Part shown: positions 1 to 8,357 of the stretch, piece by piece
How positions within the stretch are numbered: the first letter of the stretch is position 1
How the letters are laid out: each line of letters begins with the position of its first letter
Assembly (NCBI GenBank): GCA_045588245.1
Contig: JAZNDW010000011.1
Coordinates: forward strand, 62,001 to 126,000
Source: DTU064 sp045588245
GTDB lineage: Bacteria; Bacillota; Clostridia; Oscillospirales; CAG-272
Reading direction: 5' to 3'
DNA: 64,000 nt
The notes under the pieces: model-generated
Database searches by the model: none
Seen by the model: only the letters and a program-made list of their open reading frames with translations
Told to the model about the DNA's origin: nothing
Program-made: the position numbers and the translations under genes

Positions 1-112
1 CAAGCGTTTTGCCGCGTTCTAAGTCAAAAGAGATGTCACGAACGGCTTTGAGTGTTCCGCTGCTTGTGCGGAAAGATATTTTAAGATTTTTAACTTCAAG
101 AATCTTATCCAT
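1..112 (-). CDS. oppD: Oligopeptide ABC transporter ATP-binding protein, N-terminal fragment (cut by window edge)
   Basis: Only the first 37 codons are present, starting at the ATG at 112 on the minus strand. They read MDKILEVKNLKISF and then a stretch ending DLERGKTL, the usual N-terminus of OppD/DppD-type ABC ATPases just before Walker A. OppD hydrolyses ATP in the cytoplasm to drive peptide import. Only 3 bp separate its start from the oppC stop, so it is the next gene of the oppABCD operon. The Walker motifs lie outside the window, so the family call rests on context plus the N-terminal strand pattern. An oppF partner would be expected further out. Confidence 0.85.
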   Translation of the reverse strand, partial: MDKILEVKNLKISFRTSSGTLKAVRDISFDLERGKTL

Positions 113-115
113 TGT

Positions 116-1708
116 TTAATCCTCCACACCGCGAAGCGAGGGGTTGAACGCATCGCGCAGACCGTTACCGAACAGGTTGAAGCAAATCATGAGAAGCGAA
201 AGAATCAAAGCGGGGAATATCATCAGGTGAGGATAGTTCGTCCAGATATCGCTTGCGTCGGAGAGAAGCGTACCGAGAGAGGTCGTTTCCGCTGTACCGA
301 GTTTAACGATACCGAGATAGCTGAGCATACTTTCGGAGTTGATAACGCCGGGGATAACGAGAGCCGACGAGGTGATGATCGTGCCGAGCGTATTCGGGAA
401 AATATGTTTCCAGATAATGCGGCGGTCGCGTGCACCGAGGGTTCTTGCAGCCATGACGTATTCCTGATTCTTAAAGCGATAGAACTGCGTTCTTACTCTT
501 GAAGCAGTACCGATCCAGCCCGTTGCTACGTACGCAAACAGCAAGCATACAACAGGGCCGAGATCATCCGCCAGATGAAGCTGAAACAACGTCGCAACGA
601 TGATGAACGGAACACCTGCGAGAATATCGGAGACACGTTCAAGCGTGATGTCTATCGTGCCGCCGTAATAGCCTTCAACAGCGCCGTACATTGCACCGAG
701 AACGAAGTTGATAACGGATACGCAAACGGCTACGAGAAGCGACAGACGGATACCGCCTGCAAGACGGAGCGACAGGTCATAGCCCTGGCTGTCTGTGCCG
801 AAAAGATATTCGGGAGCAAAGCCGTTCTGGTAGACGTAATAGTTATAATAAAGAACACGGATCTTGAAAAGCGCCGTTTCAAACGTACCGCCGCCGGTGT
901 ATTCGTAATACTTTACGTTACCGTCAGCGTCGCGCTTGTAGTTATCTTCAAGCACCGCTTTGCCGGATTCAAGATGCTTAAGGGAGATCTTCGTAGCGTT
1001 ACCGTCAGCGTCAACGGAAACGGGAGTTCCCTTAACGGACTTATACCAGTAGTTAGCGTCGGTAGCGTCAAGGTTATATTCGTTATCCTCTACCAAAGGA
1101 TAAAGGATCTGAACCCCGTTTTCTTCCTGCCATGCAAGAATTTTTGCATATTCGGACTGCTCTACAGTCTTATAAACGAAGCCTACGCCGAGATACGTAT
1201 CGAAATCCGTGGTGTAATATTCAACCTCCTGCTTTTTGGCATTGAGCTGACTCACAGGCTCGCCGTAACCGTTGATAAGGGGCTGATATTTGATTTCAAG
1301 ACCTTCTTCAAGCGTTGCATCGTGGTCATCAAAGTCAGCCGCACCGATACCGATGGCAAGCTCCTTAATAAGGCTCTTTTCGGTGAATGTACGTTCAATA
1401 GCACCCGTTGCAATACCGATATTTGCGAGAGTTTCGTTTCTCGGGCCTTTTTTTGCATAGTAAATATCCATGAATTTCGAATCGAAATTCGTTGTAAAGA
1501 GCGGGCAAAGGAAAGCAAAAGCAATAATGATAAGAATGATAACGGTTGCAACAACGGACGCTTTATTTTTGCGGAAACGTCCCCATGCATCGCGGAAATA
1601 GCTGATGGGCTTATCATCGAACTTTTTATCCATAAGACGTTCACCGTCGTGGGCAAACGCAAACTTTTCTGCGGGAATATTATTTATATCAAATGTTTTT
1701 TCAGCCAT
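116..1708 (-). CDS. oppC: Oligopeptide ABC transporter permease OppC with a very large extracytoplasmic insertion
   Basis: This is the second permease subunit of the peptide importer. A cytoplasmic N-terminus of about 50 residues precedes TM1 (about 51-71). The five remaining helices lie in the last 220 residues, with the permease EAA loop (AARTLGARDRRIIWKHIFPN) that contacts the ATPase. Between TM1 and TM2 lies an extracellular stretch of roughly 230 residues, Tyr- and Asp-rich. Typical OppC proteins are about 300 aa, so at 530 aa this one is much larger. The start follows the oppB stop by 1 bp, showing translational coupling. The core permease identity is secure. The role of the insertion is unknown; contact with the large OppA is a guess. 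Confidence 0.93.
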   Translation of the reverse strand: MAEKTFDINNIPAEKFAFAHDGERLMDKKFDDKPISYFRDAWGRFRKNKASVVATVIILIIIAFAFLCPLFTTNFDSKFMDIYYAKKGPRNETLANIGIATGAIERTFTEKSLIKELAIGIGAADFDDHDATLEEGLEIKYQPLINGYGEPVSQLNAKKQEVEYYTTDFDTYLGVGFVYKTVEQSEYAKILAWQEENGVQILYPLVEDNEYNLDATDANYWYKSVKGTPVSVDADGNATKISLKHLESGKAVLEDNYKRDADGNVKYYEYTGGGTFETALFKIRVLYYNYYVYQNGFAPEYLFGTDSQGYDLSLRLAGGIRLSLLVAVCVSVINFVLGAMYGAVEGYYGGTIDITLERVSDILAGVPFIIVATLFQLHLADDLGPVVCLLFAYVATGWIGTASRVRTQFYRFKNQEYVMAARTLGARDRRIIWKHIFPNTLGTIITSSALVIPGVINSESMLSYLGIVKLGTAETTSLGTLLSDASDIWTNYPHLMIFPALILSLLMICFNLFGNGLRDAFNPSLRGVED

Positions 1709-1709
1709 A

Positions 1710-2675
1710 TTATTTTTCTCCCATTCTGATTCTCGGGTCGATGAAGCCGTAGCTTATATCGACGACGATACCGGCAAGCAGGCTGACGAAAGTATAAAAG
1801 ATACTGTCTACCATAAATACGTCGAAGTCACGAAGATTGATCGAACGCATATACAGCTGGCCGACACCGGGGATCGAGAAGATCTGCTCGATGATCATTG
1901 AGCCGCCGAGAATACCGATGAAGCTGGAAATGATCATCGGAAGGATCGGCACCATGGCGTTACGGAGCGCATGGCGAGTCGTCGCCTGTGCACGTGTCAA
2001 GCCCTTTGTACGGGCAAGAAGCATATAATCTGACGTAAGAGTTTCCGTAAGCTCCGCTCTTGTGAAGCGGCAAAGACCTGCGATCTCACCGAACGAAAGC
2101 GCGAGAATGGGACAGATCATACTTACAAACATTTTCCAGGACAACCATGTGCCGCCGGCATCCGCAAGCGGATAAACGAGCTGCGGCAAAAGACCCCACT
2201 TATAATAGAAGAAATACTGTACCAGGAACGCATAAACGTATGACGGCACGGAAATGAAAACCATAACGATCGTGCTGATGAACGAATCCTGCCATTTATT
2301 CTTCTTTATAGCTGCGAAAATACCAAGACCGATACCGACGGGTATTGAGAAAAGCAGCGAATAAAGGTTAACAAGAACGCTGGGCAAAAGTCGGCTGAGA
2401 AGCAAGTCCATAGCAGGTTCACGGTAGTCGATAGCCCATGATGTACCGAAATCCCAATCGGTAAATACATTTTTCAGATATATTCCGTATTGAACATATA
2501 TCGGCTTATCATAACCGAGAGCTTCCCAACGTGCGAGCACCAGCTCTTTCTGAGCAGCGTCAAGACCGTCCGGCGGCTTCATCGGAAGCAATCTGATCAA
2601 CATGAACGCGATCGTTACAATAACAAACAGCGTAAAGAACATCAAGAGAACTCGCTTAACAACATATTTTCCCAT
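1710..2675 (-). CDS. oppB: Oligopeptide ABC transporter permease OppB
   Basis: This is the first permease subunit of the peptide importer, 321 aa with about six membrane helices. It opens MGKYVVKRVLLMFFTLFVIV, the classic OppB/DppB N-terminal helix. The EAA loop reads LARTKGLTRAQATTRHALRN, followed by MVPILP. The start at 2675 is chosen because AAGGAGAA sits a few bases upstream; the frame is open further upstream, but those codons lack a ribosome site and are not typical of the family. The gene lies downstream of oppA across a 250-bp gap that contains a strong hairpin, and abuts oppC by 1 bp. Confidence 0.95.
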   Translation of the reverse strand: MGKYVVKRVLLMFFTLFVIVTIAFMLIRLLPMKPPDGLDAAQKELVLARWEALGYDKPIYVQYGIYLKNVFTDWDFGTSWAIDYREPAMDLLLSRLLPSVLVNLYSLLFSIPVGIGLGIFAAIKKNKWQDSFISTIVMVFISVPSYVYAFLVQYFFYYKWGLLPQLVYPLADAGGTWLSWKMFVSMICPILALSFGEIAGLCRFTRAELTETLTSDYMLLARTKGLTRAQATTRHALRNAMVPILPMIISSFIGILGGSMIIEQIFSIPGVGQLYMRSINLRDFDVFMVDSIFYTFVSLLAGIVVDISYGFIDPRIRMGEK

Positions 2676-2842
2676 AGTTCTTCTCCTTATTTTTTGACAT
2701 AAATTTCGTTTTCTCGTTTTTCGCTCGAAACAATTCACTAAAACGGGCATCATCAAAGCGTCCGCGACAGAGCAAACTGTTTCGAACGAAAAAGGATAAT
2801 TTTCGTTCGGGATAATAAAAATTACCCCAATAATGCAAGGTG

Positions 2843-2867
2843 AGCAGGGGAGAAAATCTCCCCTGCT
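2843..2867 (-). terminator. Hairpin between oppA and oppB
   Basis: An 11-bp perfect stem (AGCAGGGGAGA paired with TCTCCCCTGCT) with a 3-nt loop lies about 60 bp past the oppA stop. No U-run follows in the direction of oppA transcription. It is therefore more likely a partial terminator or RNA-stabilising 3' hairpin that lets oppA be made in excess of the permeases than a full terminator. Confidence 0.55.
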
Positions 2868-2925
2868 GCCTTTACCAACTTGGTCTTATCAGATTTTTGT
2901 TAATCCTAAAATCCCAAATACAGAA

Positions 2926-5385
2926 TTATTCGTAGTTGAGCTGTCCGTCAACAGATGCAACATATTCTGCCCATTCTTCATCAGTATAGTTGTAGGTCAT
3001 GAGTTCAAGACCGCCGAAGCCGTACATGATGTTGTAATCTTCAGTGTAGTAGTTGCACTTGTAAGAGAGCATCGAGCAAGCTGTAGAACCGCAGAACGGG
3101 ATTCTGTAGTACTTTTCAAGGAAGAGCTTTTCCATCTGAGCTGTGATAGCGAGCTTGACGGAGAAGTCAGCGGTAGCGTAAGCACCCGTACCTGTCATGG
3201 AACGAGACCAATCCTGCCATGTCATTGTGACATCCTTACCTTCAACGTTGAGAGTGAGCTGCTCAACGGAAGGATCCCAGCATGCCATTTCATTGATCTG
3301 GCCTGCATACTGTTCGGTATCGCAGTAAACCTGGAAGTTACGGAAAGGATAGAACGCAGCACCGCCCCATGCGCCGTAACCGATAGCGAAGTTACCTGCG
3401 GGAACGTCGCCGTAACGGTCTTCAACGGAGCCAACGCCTTCAAGAGTGATCTTGCCGAAGCCGGATCCTTCAACAGCAGCGTTGATGTACTTGTTCATGA
3501 GCTCGATCTGGCTGTTGTCTGCAGAAGTGAGAGCAGCCTTAGCCCAGCCGATACGGATAACGATGTCTTCACCCTCGGTGTAAAGACCTGCTTTAACGAG
3601 TTCGTCGCAAGCGGTAGCCATGAGAGCCTTAGCCTCTGTGAGGTTGTAACCGGTGATGGAGTTGTAAGCATCCTTAAGGCTTTCATAAGGAGTGCCTTCG
3701 CCGTATTTTACGCCGTAGAGGTCACAGATAGCCTGCATAGCCTCATCGGATCCTCTGTAAGAGGAGGTAGGATCGTTATATACGTCGTAGAAGTAGAGGT
3801 TGTTCATAAGAGCGTAAGCGGGCTTGTAACCTGCTGTAGCTGTTACGAACTCTGTACGGTCAACTGCAAGGCTGAATGCCTTACGGAAGTTGGTGTTAGA
3901 AAGAACAACAGAGTTGGTGTTGCCCTTGGAATTGTCCATTTCCTGGAGAGCTTCAACGTTGGTGTTGAAGAAGAAGGACATTGTGTAGGTTTCGTCAACC
4001 TTGTAGAGCTGTTCGCTCATTGCGTATGTGATAAGGTCGTCTGCGCTGGGAGCCCAGTCGTCGATGTCGCCCTTAAGGAACGCGAGCTTAGCTGCTTCGT
4101 CATCCATAACGTCGATGACGATCTTGGTTGTCATGTAACGCTGAACGTTCTTACCATCAACGAGGTAAGGTGTGAAGGAAACGAGGTAATCGCCTTCCTT
4201 CTCGTAGCCGTACCAGTTTTCGTTCTGTACGTATACGATCTGCTTGTCGTTCTGCATAGATTCGATCTTATAAGGACCGTAGGACATTGTCGTGTCAACA
4301 GAAGTGTTGTAGTCTGTTGTTACGAGGTCGCCTGTTGTTTCCTTGCCTGCTTCATAGTACTCTTCGTAAACGAGCCAAGTAGATGTGCAGGAAGTGAGGA
4401 AGTAGTTTCTGTCAATGTAGGTCTCGCATACATAACGGATCGTCCAGTCGTCTACCTTGTAGCAGCCAACAACGTCGTATGTAGCTTCGGGCATCTGTTC
4501 GAAGGTGTAGATGTACTGAACAGCGTCTTCTCTGGTTTCGCCCCAGTCAGCAGATGCAGTGATAACACCAACGATGAGTTCGAGGGATTCATCGGTAAGA
4601 GCTACGAAACCTTCTTCGTCAGCCATGCCGGTGAGAGAGTTGTAAGCGTCCATGCCGAAGTAAGCTTCGCCGTAAGCGTCAACGTAATCCTTGAGGGAGT
4701 ATCCGCCGAGCCAAGCGAGGCCGGATGTGAGAGCGATGTGAAGCTGTTTGCCGTCGTATGTGTATACGCCGTCGTCGCCCTTAACGAGGTCAGCAAGTGT
4801 AGCTGCGCCTGCAAAGTCAGACTTTGCAATGTCGCCGCTGAAGTAGTACTCATAGCCGCCTGCTACTGCAGATTCGCCTGCATAGTAGAGGTTAGCACGG
4901 TAGTTCTTCATAGAGGGATCAAGGAGAGCCTTCATGGAGTAGATGTAGTCATCAGCATTGATAACGTCACCGTTCTGCCACTTAGCATTCTCGTTGAGCT
5001 TGATCTCGTAAACGTAACCTTCTTCTGTCTGTTCAGCCGTCTGACCTTCAGGAAGAGTTACGTTGTACTTGGTAAGATCATCCTGGTGATCCTTGGTTAC
5101 GTCCTCGATAGAGGTAGCCATCTCATATACCCACTGGTAAACGCCGTTTTCAGAGTCCTGAATCTGCATTGTGCAGAAGGGGGAGCTTACGTAGGAAAGG
5201 ATAGCATCATCGGAACTTACTTCCCATGTGTGGGGGTTCCAGTTTGTACCCATAGCGGTTGTGTAGCTCTTATATGTATAGTTACCGACCTTCGCGTCGC
5301 CGCCCTTATCAGAGCAAGCTACGAAAGCTACGGACAACATACAGAGAACAAGCAACATGCTCATGAGTCTCTTGAAAGTTGTCAT
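2926..5385 (-). CDS. oppA: Peptide ABC transporter substrate-binding lipoprotein OppA, oversized
   Basis: This is the extracellular peptide receptor of the oppABCD importer, anchored by an N-terminal lipid. The signal peptide MTTFKRLMSMLLVLCMLSVA ends in lipobox FVAC (Cys24). The body matches the family 5 solute-binding fold, for example TNWNPHTWE early on and AFSLAVDRTEFVTATAGYKPA mid-protein. At 819 aa it is clearly longer than the usual 520-600 aa, so it may bind longer or different peptides. A TTTTGGGAGGAAC ribosome site precedes the start at 5385. It is the first gene of the operon; a promoter lies at 5626-5655. Confidence 0.93.
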   Translation of the reverse strand: MTTFKRLMSMLLVLCMLSVAFVACSDKGGDAKVGNYTYKSYTTAMGTNWNPHTWEVSSDDAILSYVSSPFCTMQIQDSENGVYQWVYEMATSIEDVTKDHQDDLTKYNVTLPEGQTAEQTEEGYVYEIKLNENAKWQNGDVINADDYIYSMKALLDPSMKNYRANLYYAGESAVAGGYEYYFSGDIAKSDFAGAATLADLVKGDDGVYTYDGKQLHIALTSGLAWLGGYSLKDYVDAYGEAYFGMDAYNSLTGMADEEGFVALTDESLELIVGVITASADWGETREDAVQYIYTFEQMPEATYDVVGCYKVDDWTIRYVCETYIDRNYFLTSCTSTWLVYEEYYEAGKETTGDLVTTDYNTSVDTTMSYGPYKIESMQNDKQIVYVQNENWYGYEKEGDYLVSFTPYLVDGKNVQRYMTTKIVIDVMDDEAAKLAFLKGDIDDWAPSADDLITYAMSEQLYKVDETYTMSFFFNTNVEALQEMDNSKGNTNSVVLSNTNFRKAFSLAVDRTEFVTATAGYKPAYALMNNLYFYDVYNDPTSSYRGSDEAMQAICDLYGVKYGEGTPYESLKDAYNSITGYNLTEAKALMATACDELVKAGLYTEGEDIVIRIGWAKAALTSADNSQIELMNKYINAAVEGSGFGKITLEGVGSVEDRYGDVPAGNFAIGYGAWGGAAFYPFRNFQVYCDTEQYAGQINEMACWDPSVEQLTLNVEGKDVTMTWQDWSRSMTGTGAYATADFSVKLAITAQMEKLFLEKYYRIPFCGSTACSMLSYKCNYYTEDYNIMYGFGGLELMTYNYTDEEWAEYVASVDGQLNYE

Positions 5386-5618
5386 TTTTTTGTTCCTCCC
5401 AAAAAAATTGTTTTATATTTAACAGAGCAATGCTCTCTCTGCTAACAATATTTATATGCTCCGCAATACGGAGCATACCAAAGGGATACCCCTTTGGCGC
5501 CGGAGTGTGACACTGCCATATATAGTGTATGGCAAAAGACACGATAACGGTCGCATCTTTATTCATTCAGCATCATTTGCAAGAAGAAAAAACAAGAATT
5601 GCATTATCGTTTCTAATG
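5386..5618 (-). promoter_or_regulatory. Long hairpin-rich 5' leader of oppA
   Basis: From the predicted start of transcription to the oppA ATG there are about 230 nt with no gene. They hold at least three consecutive inverted repeats: TGCCATA...TATGGCA (5514-5534), CCAAAGGG/CCCTTTGG (5478-5497) and ATGCTCCG/CGGAGCAT (5457-5477). A weaker AGAGC/GCTCT element lies near 5435. No known riboswitch class was recognised. The stems could be a regulatory leader or a small palindromic repeat inserted in the UTR. Confidence 0.5.
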
Positions 5619-5625
5619 TCTGTTT

Positions 5626-5655
5626 ATTTTATCACATTTAGTTCACAAATTTCAA
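5626..5655 (-). promoter_or_regulatory. Promoter of oppABCD
   Basis: On the minus strand TTGAAA (5650-5655) and TAAAAT (5626-5631) are separated by 18 bp, a good sigma-A match. It lies upstream of the oppA leader, and no better promoter is seen in the 457-bp gap between oppA and the next gene. Confidence 0.6.
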
Positions 5656-5788
5656 CCCCTCGCTTCATTTTTTTGCAAATTCCGAAAATTAAATAACACT
5701 TATCGGACTTTTTCGCCTTCATTTGTGCATATTTAATCATAAACAATATAGCTTTTGGAATTTTCCCAAAGCTTTGGGGACAAAACAA

Positions 5789-5811
5789 GTGCCGCACGAT
5801 CCGTGCGGCAC
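5789..5811 (-). terminator. Terminator of the 5843-7192 gene
   Basis: A perfect 10-bp stem (GTGCCGCACG with CGTGCGGCAC, loop of 3 nt) lies 31 bp past the stop codon. It is followed on the minus strand by TTGTTTTG. Confidence 0.8.
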
Positions 5812-5842
5812 TCGTTTACTATTCATTTTTCACAAATTAAGC

Positions 5843-7192
5843 TCATTCAGCTTCAGGTCTATCAACAGTACCTGCAGCATAAACTTCAAATTCGAACAGA
5901 CCCATACCGCGGATGGCGGGATCCTGCGGTGCGCCCTCAGCCGTTGTATCTCCGCCGCCGTCAACGTATTCCTGATACGTTTCGAATCCGTACGTTGCAG
6001 CTTCGTCGTCGGTGAACTTAATGAGAGTTACCTGGATCGACGTCGTCGTTACAGCGTCGAAGAAGGTCTGATTCATAACGTCGTCAGCAACCTCGTAGCC
6101 TTCGCCGTTCTTAACGTCAACGTATTCGCCGTTTTCGTCAAGATACTGGATCGTGTAAGCCGCAGCGGAATGGATGCCGCCGTTTTCAAGCCAATACTGA
6201 CGAGTATCCTTATCCTGCCAGAAGAATAGACCAATACCGTCAACGGTCACAGCCTCATCCCATTCGTAGGAGATAGTTTCCGTCGTGCCTGCCATGCTCC
6301 ATGAGCCGTATGCAGTGCCGCCGGACGATGCAAGATAAGTAGCATCGGGCCACAGACCGTCGTTAATAGAGCCGGGAGTTTCCCAGGAAGCACAGGAAGG
6401 AGCGTTGACCGTCGCCTTAGGAGCGATAGACTTGCTGTACTCATACTCTTCGTTGAAGAGCGAGAAGCGTTTCGTGCCGTCTACATAAACGTCTATAACT
6501 TCACGTTCTACCGTAACGCCGACAGACACCCATTCTCCTATAGCGATAGGCGAATAAACAGTCGGTGCCAATGAAGTTTCCTCGCCGTTTACGACCTGAT
6601 AGCACTCAACTTCGTTACCGGCAGATTTGCCGATGTAAAGAACGCAGTAATTATTAGCATCCGCTACGCAGAAATAAAGCTTGATAACGGTTTCTTCATC
6701 AACAGCATAGACCTTAGCCGTGTACTGATAATAGTTCCATTCAGCCTCGCCAATGTACGCCATCGAGCCTGCGGCAGACGTCATAAGAGCGTGATTGGGT
6801 TCCTCTTCGTCCTCATCCTCGGTGGGATCAACAGCGATCGACCAATCAGCATCAGCCCCTGCTCCGTACGTAAACGCGGGCATCTCACCCTCAAGCTTGT
6901 CGCTATAGAGCTCTCTTCTGTCAGCCTGCTTCGAGAGAACCTTGATATCGTCAAAGTATGCCGTACCGGACTCTGCGCCAACGCCGATCATGCCGCCGTA
7001 TTTACCGTCGGGATCGGGAGTGTAATAATCGTCACCGGGATCGTCCGTGTTTCCGCCGCCTTCAGTTTCACCGTCGGTTTCCGCATCGGTGCCTGTGCCC
7101 GTACCGTCGATCGGAAGCTCAGGGCCGTCATCGCAAGCAACGAGCGTTACGAGCATCATTGCTGCAAGTAAAAGTGCAAATAACTTTTTCAT
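5843..7192 (-). CDS. Secreted lipoprotein with LamG-like and discoidin-like beta-sandwich regions
   Basis: This is a 449-aa surface lipoprotein of unknown function. The signal peptide MKKLFALLLAAMMLVTLVAC carries lipobox LVAC (Cys20), followed by a low-complexity Gly/Asp/Thr/Glu linker to about residue 55. Residues of about 60-250 contain GTAYFDDIKVL and VGVTVEREVIDVYVDGTKRF, the pattern of concanavalin-A-like (LamG or DUF1080-type) sugar-binding sandwiches. Residues of about 265-440 (WETPGSINDGLW, ISYEWDEAVTVDGIGLFFW, FEFEVYA) resemble an F5/8 type C module. A carbohydrate-binding role is an inference; no catalytic motif is visible. It is monocistronic, with its own promoter and terminator. 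Confidence 0.7.
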   Translation of the reverse strand: MKKLFALLLAAMMLVTLVACDDGPELPIDGTGTGTDAETDGETEGGGNTDDPGDDYYTPDPDGKYGGMIGVGAESGTAYFDDIKVLSKQADRRELYSDKLEGEMPAFTYGAGADADWSIAVDPTEDEDEEEPNHALMTSAAGSMAYIGEAEWNYYQYTAKVYAVDEETVIKLYFCVADANNYCVLYIGKSAGNEVECYQVVNGEETSLAPTVYSPIAIGEWVSVGVTVEREVIDVYVDGTKRFSLFNEEYEYSKSIAPKATVNAPSCASWETPGSINDGLWPDATYLASSGGTAYGSWSMAGTTETISYEWDEAVTVDGIGLFFWQDKDTRQYWLENGGIHSAAAYTIQYLDENGEYVDVKNGEGYEVADDVMNQTFFDAVTTTSIQVTLIKFTDDEAATYGFETYQEYVDGGGDTTAEGAPQDPAIRGMGLFEFEVYAAGTVDRPEAE

Positions 7193-7252
7193 AATCGAAT
7201 CTCCTTTTATTTAAGGTATCGGATATCTTTACATTATATGATATCTATATAC

Positions 7253-7282
7253 AGTATACCACAAAAGAACCGTCCGTTTCAA
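7253..7282 (-). promoter_or_regulatory. Promoter of the 5843-7192 lipoprotein gene
   Basis: Minus-strand TTGAAA (7277-7282) and TATACT (7253-7258) are spaced by 18 bp, about 60 bp before the start codon. Confidence 0.6.
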
Positions 7283-7335
7283 CACGTTTATTAACATTTT
7301 ATCAACAATTTACTGTCTAAAGCGCTCATAAACAA

Positions 7336-7364
7336 AAAAACGCTCCCTATTGGGAGCGTTTTTA
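7336..7364 (-). terminator. Terminator of cassette 1
   Basis: Stem CGCTCCC/GGGAGCG with a 4-nt loop, flanked by A and T runs (7341-7358 core). The same hairpin ends cassette 2. Confidence 0.85.
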
Positions 7365-7378
7365 TTGCGTTTTAAGAA

Positions 7379-8164
7379 TTAGTGCTTCTTGGAAACGATG
7401 TAAGCGCCGGAGCCGAGAGCTACGATTGCGAGAGCGATCGTTGCGAAACCGGTCTGAGGAGCTTCAACAGCATCGAGAGCAGTAGCTACTTCATCAGCGG
7501 AAAGAGCTGTGTTGTAAACAGCAACAGTGTCAACGGACGTGCCATCAGCATATTCGCCACCTGCCCAGTTTGCCTTACCGATCTTGAGAGTAGGAGTTTC
7601 GCCAACGCAGTTTGCAATTGCAAAGCGTCCTTCCTCGTATCCAGCTTCTGTTGTGGGGTCATACTCGCCAAAGAGTGCGCCGTCAACATATACGGTTGTC
7701 TTTTCATCAGCAGAGAATACGCAAACAACTTCGTGCCATTCGTCAGCAGCGAACGCGCCGCTAACAGATCCCATACGACCGTTATGGTAGCGTTCTACAA
7801 CGAGGCTTCCGTTATAAAGAGCGCCGAGGTAAGATTCGGGAGTGCCGCCGTTGAGCCAAGAGCCGTGCTCTTCCTGAGAGGTGATTTCAAACGCCCAGTT
7901 AGGAGAGGTAGCAGGGAACTTAACCTTGAATGCAACGGTCACTTCGGTAACACCTGCGAGGTCAATCTCTGCTTCGAGCCAAGACTGTGCGCCGAAAGTA
8001 GCAACGCCGTCAGCGATCGTAACGTTGTCTCCGTTCGTTGTAAGACCGTTTTCATCGTCAAACGTGTAGTACGCAATCTGTCCTTCGGGAGCAGCTGCGG
8101 ATGTAGCGGTAGCGAAGCAAGAAAGCATAATAACTACCATCACAAGAGAGAGAATCTTTTTCAT
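7379..8164 (-). CDS. Secreted LamG-domain protein with APQTG-type C-terminal anchor (cassette 1)
   Basis: 261 aa. A signal peptide (MKKILSLVMVVIMLSCFATA, then TSAA) is followed by a concanavalin-A-like LamG domain over residues 30-225. Typical patterns are GQIAYYTFDDENGL near the start, DEWHEVVCVFS with TTVYVDGALFGEY, and the closing VDTVAVYNTALSADEV. The C-terminus is APQTGF, a hydrophobic stretch of about 18 residues and SKKH. This has the layout of a sortase sorting signal with Ala in place of the usual Leu. LamG domains commonly bind glycans, so a cell-surface glycan-binding role is likely but inferred. Ribosome site TTTTGGAGG precedes the start. The ends are nearly identical to the next gene; the middle is not. 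Confidence 0.8.
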   Translation of the reverse strand: MKKILSLVMVVIMLSCFATATSAAAPEGQIAYYTFDDENGLTTNGDNVTIADGVATFGAQSWLEAEIDLAGVTEVTVAFKVKFPATSPNWAFEITSQEEHGSWLNGGTPESYLGALYNGSLVVERYHNGRMGSVSGAFAADEWHEVVCVFSADEKTTVYVDGALFGEYDPTTEAGYEEGRFAIANCVGETPTLKIGKANWAGGEYADGTSVDTVAVYNTALSADEVATALDAVEAPQTGFATIALAIVALGSGAYIVSKKH

Positions 8165-8216
8165 GATTTTTCCTCCAAAAAAATTAAAATGTGGCTGGTA
8201 ACCAAATCATAATAGT

Positions 8217-8245
8217 ATTTTATCATTTTCCAGCACAATTGTCAA
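8217..8245 (-). promoter_or_regulatory. Promoter of cassette 1
   Basis: Minus-strand TTGACA (8240-8245), a 17-bp spacer, then TAAAAT (8217-8222). The flanking bases match the promoter of cassette 2 almost base for base. Confidence 0.85.
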
Positions 8246-8314
8246 CACGTTTTTTACCGTTTAGTCACAGTTTTTTCACATTTCGCACTCTGCATTCCGT
8301 ATTCAAAAAAACAA

Positions 8315-8340
8315 AAAAACGCTCCCTATTGGGAGCGTGT
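8315..8340 (-). terminator. Terminator of cassette 2
   Basis: Stem CGCTCCC/GGGAGCG with loop TATT (8320-8337), identical in stem and loop to that of cassette 1. Confidence 0.85.
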
Positions 8341-8357
8341 TTATTGCGTTTTAAGAA

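Noticed and set aside
575..1729. 384-codon plus-strand frame across oppC
   Set aside because: Shadow of the oppC reading frame; no ribosome site, no plausible protein.
2833..5445. 870-codon open frame on the plus strand opposite oppA
   Set aside because: It is a mirror of oppA codon bias, has no ribosome site and its translation (many Val, Cys, Asn runs) matches no family. Similar long mirror frames lie opposite alaS (51129-52799), glyA (41434-42351) and the lipoprotein at 13255-14706.
5457..5535. tRNA gene or known riboswitch in the oppA leader
   Set aside because: The inverted repeats are simple hairpins; no cloverleaf, CCA end or known aptamer core was found.
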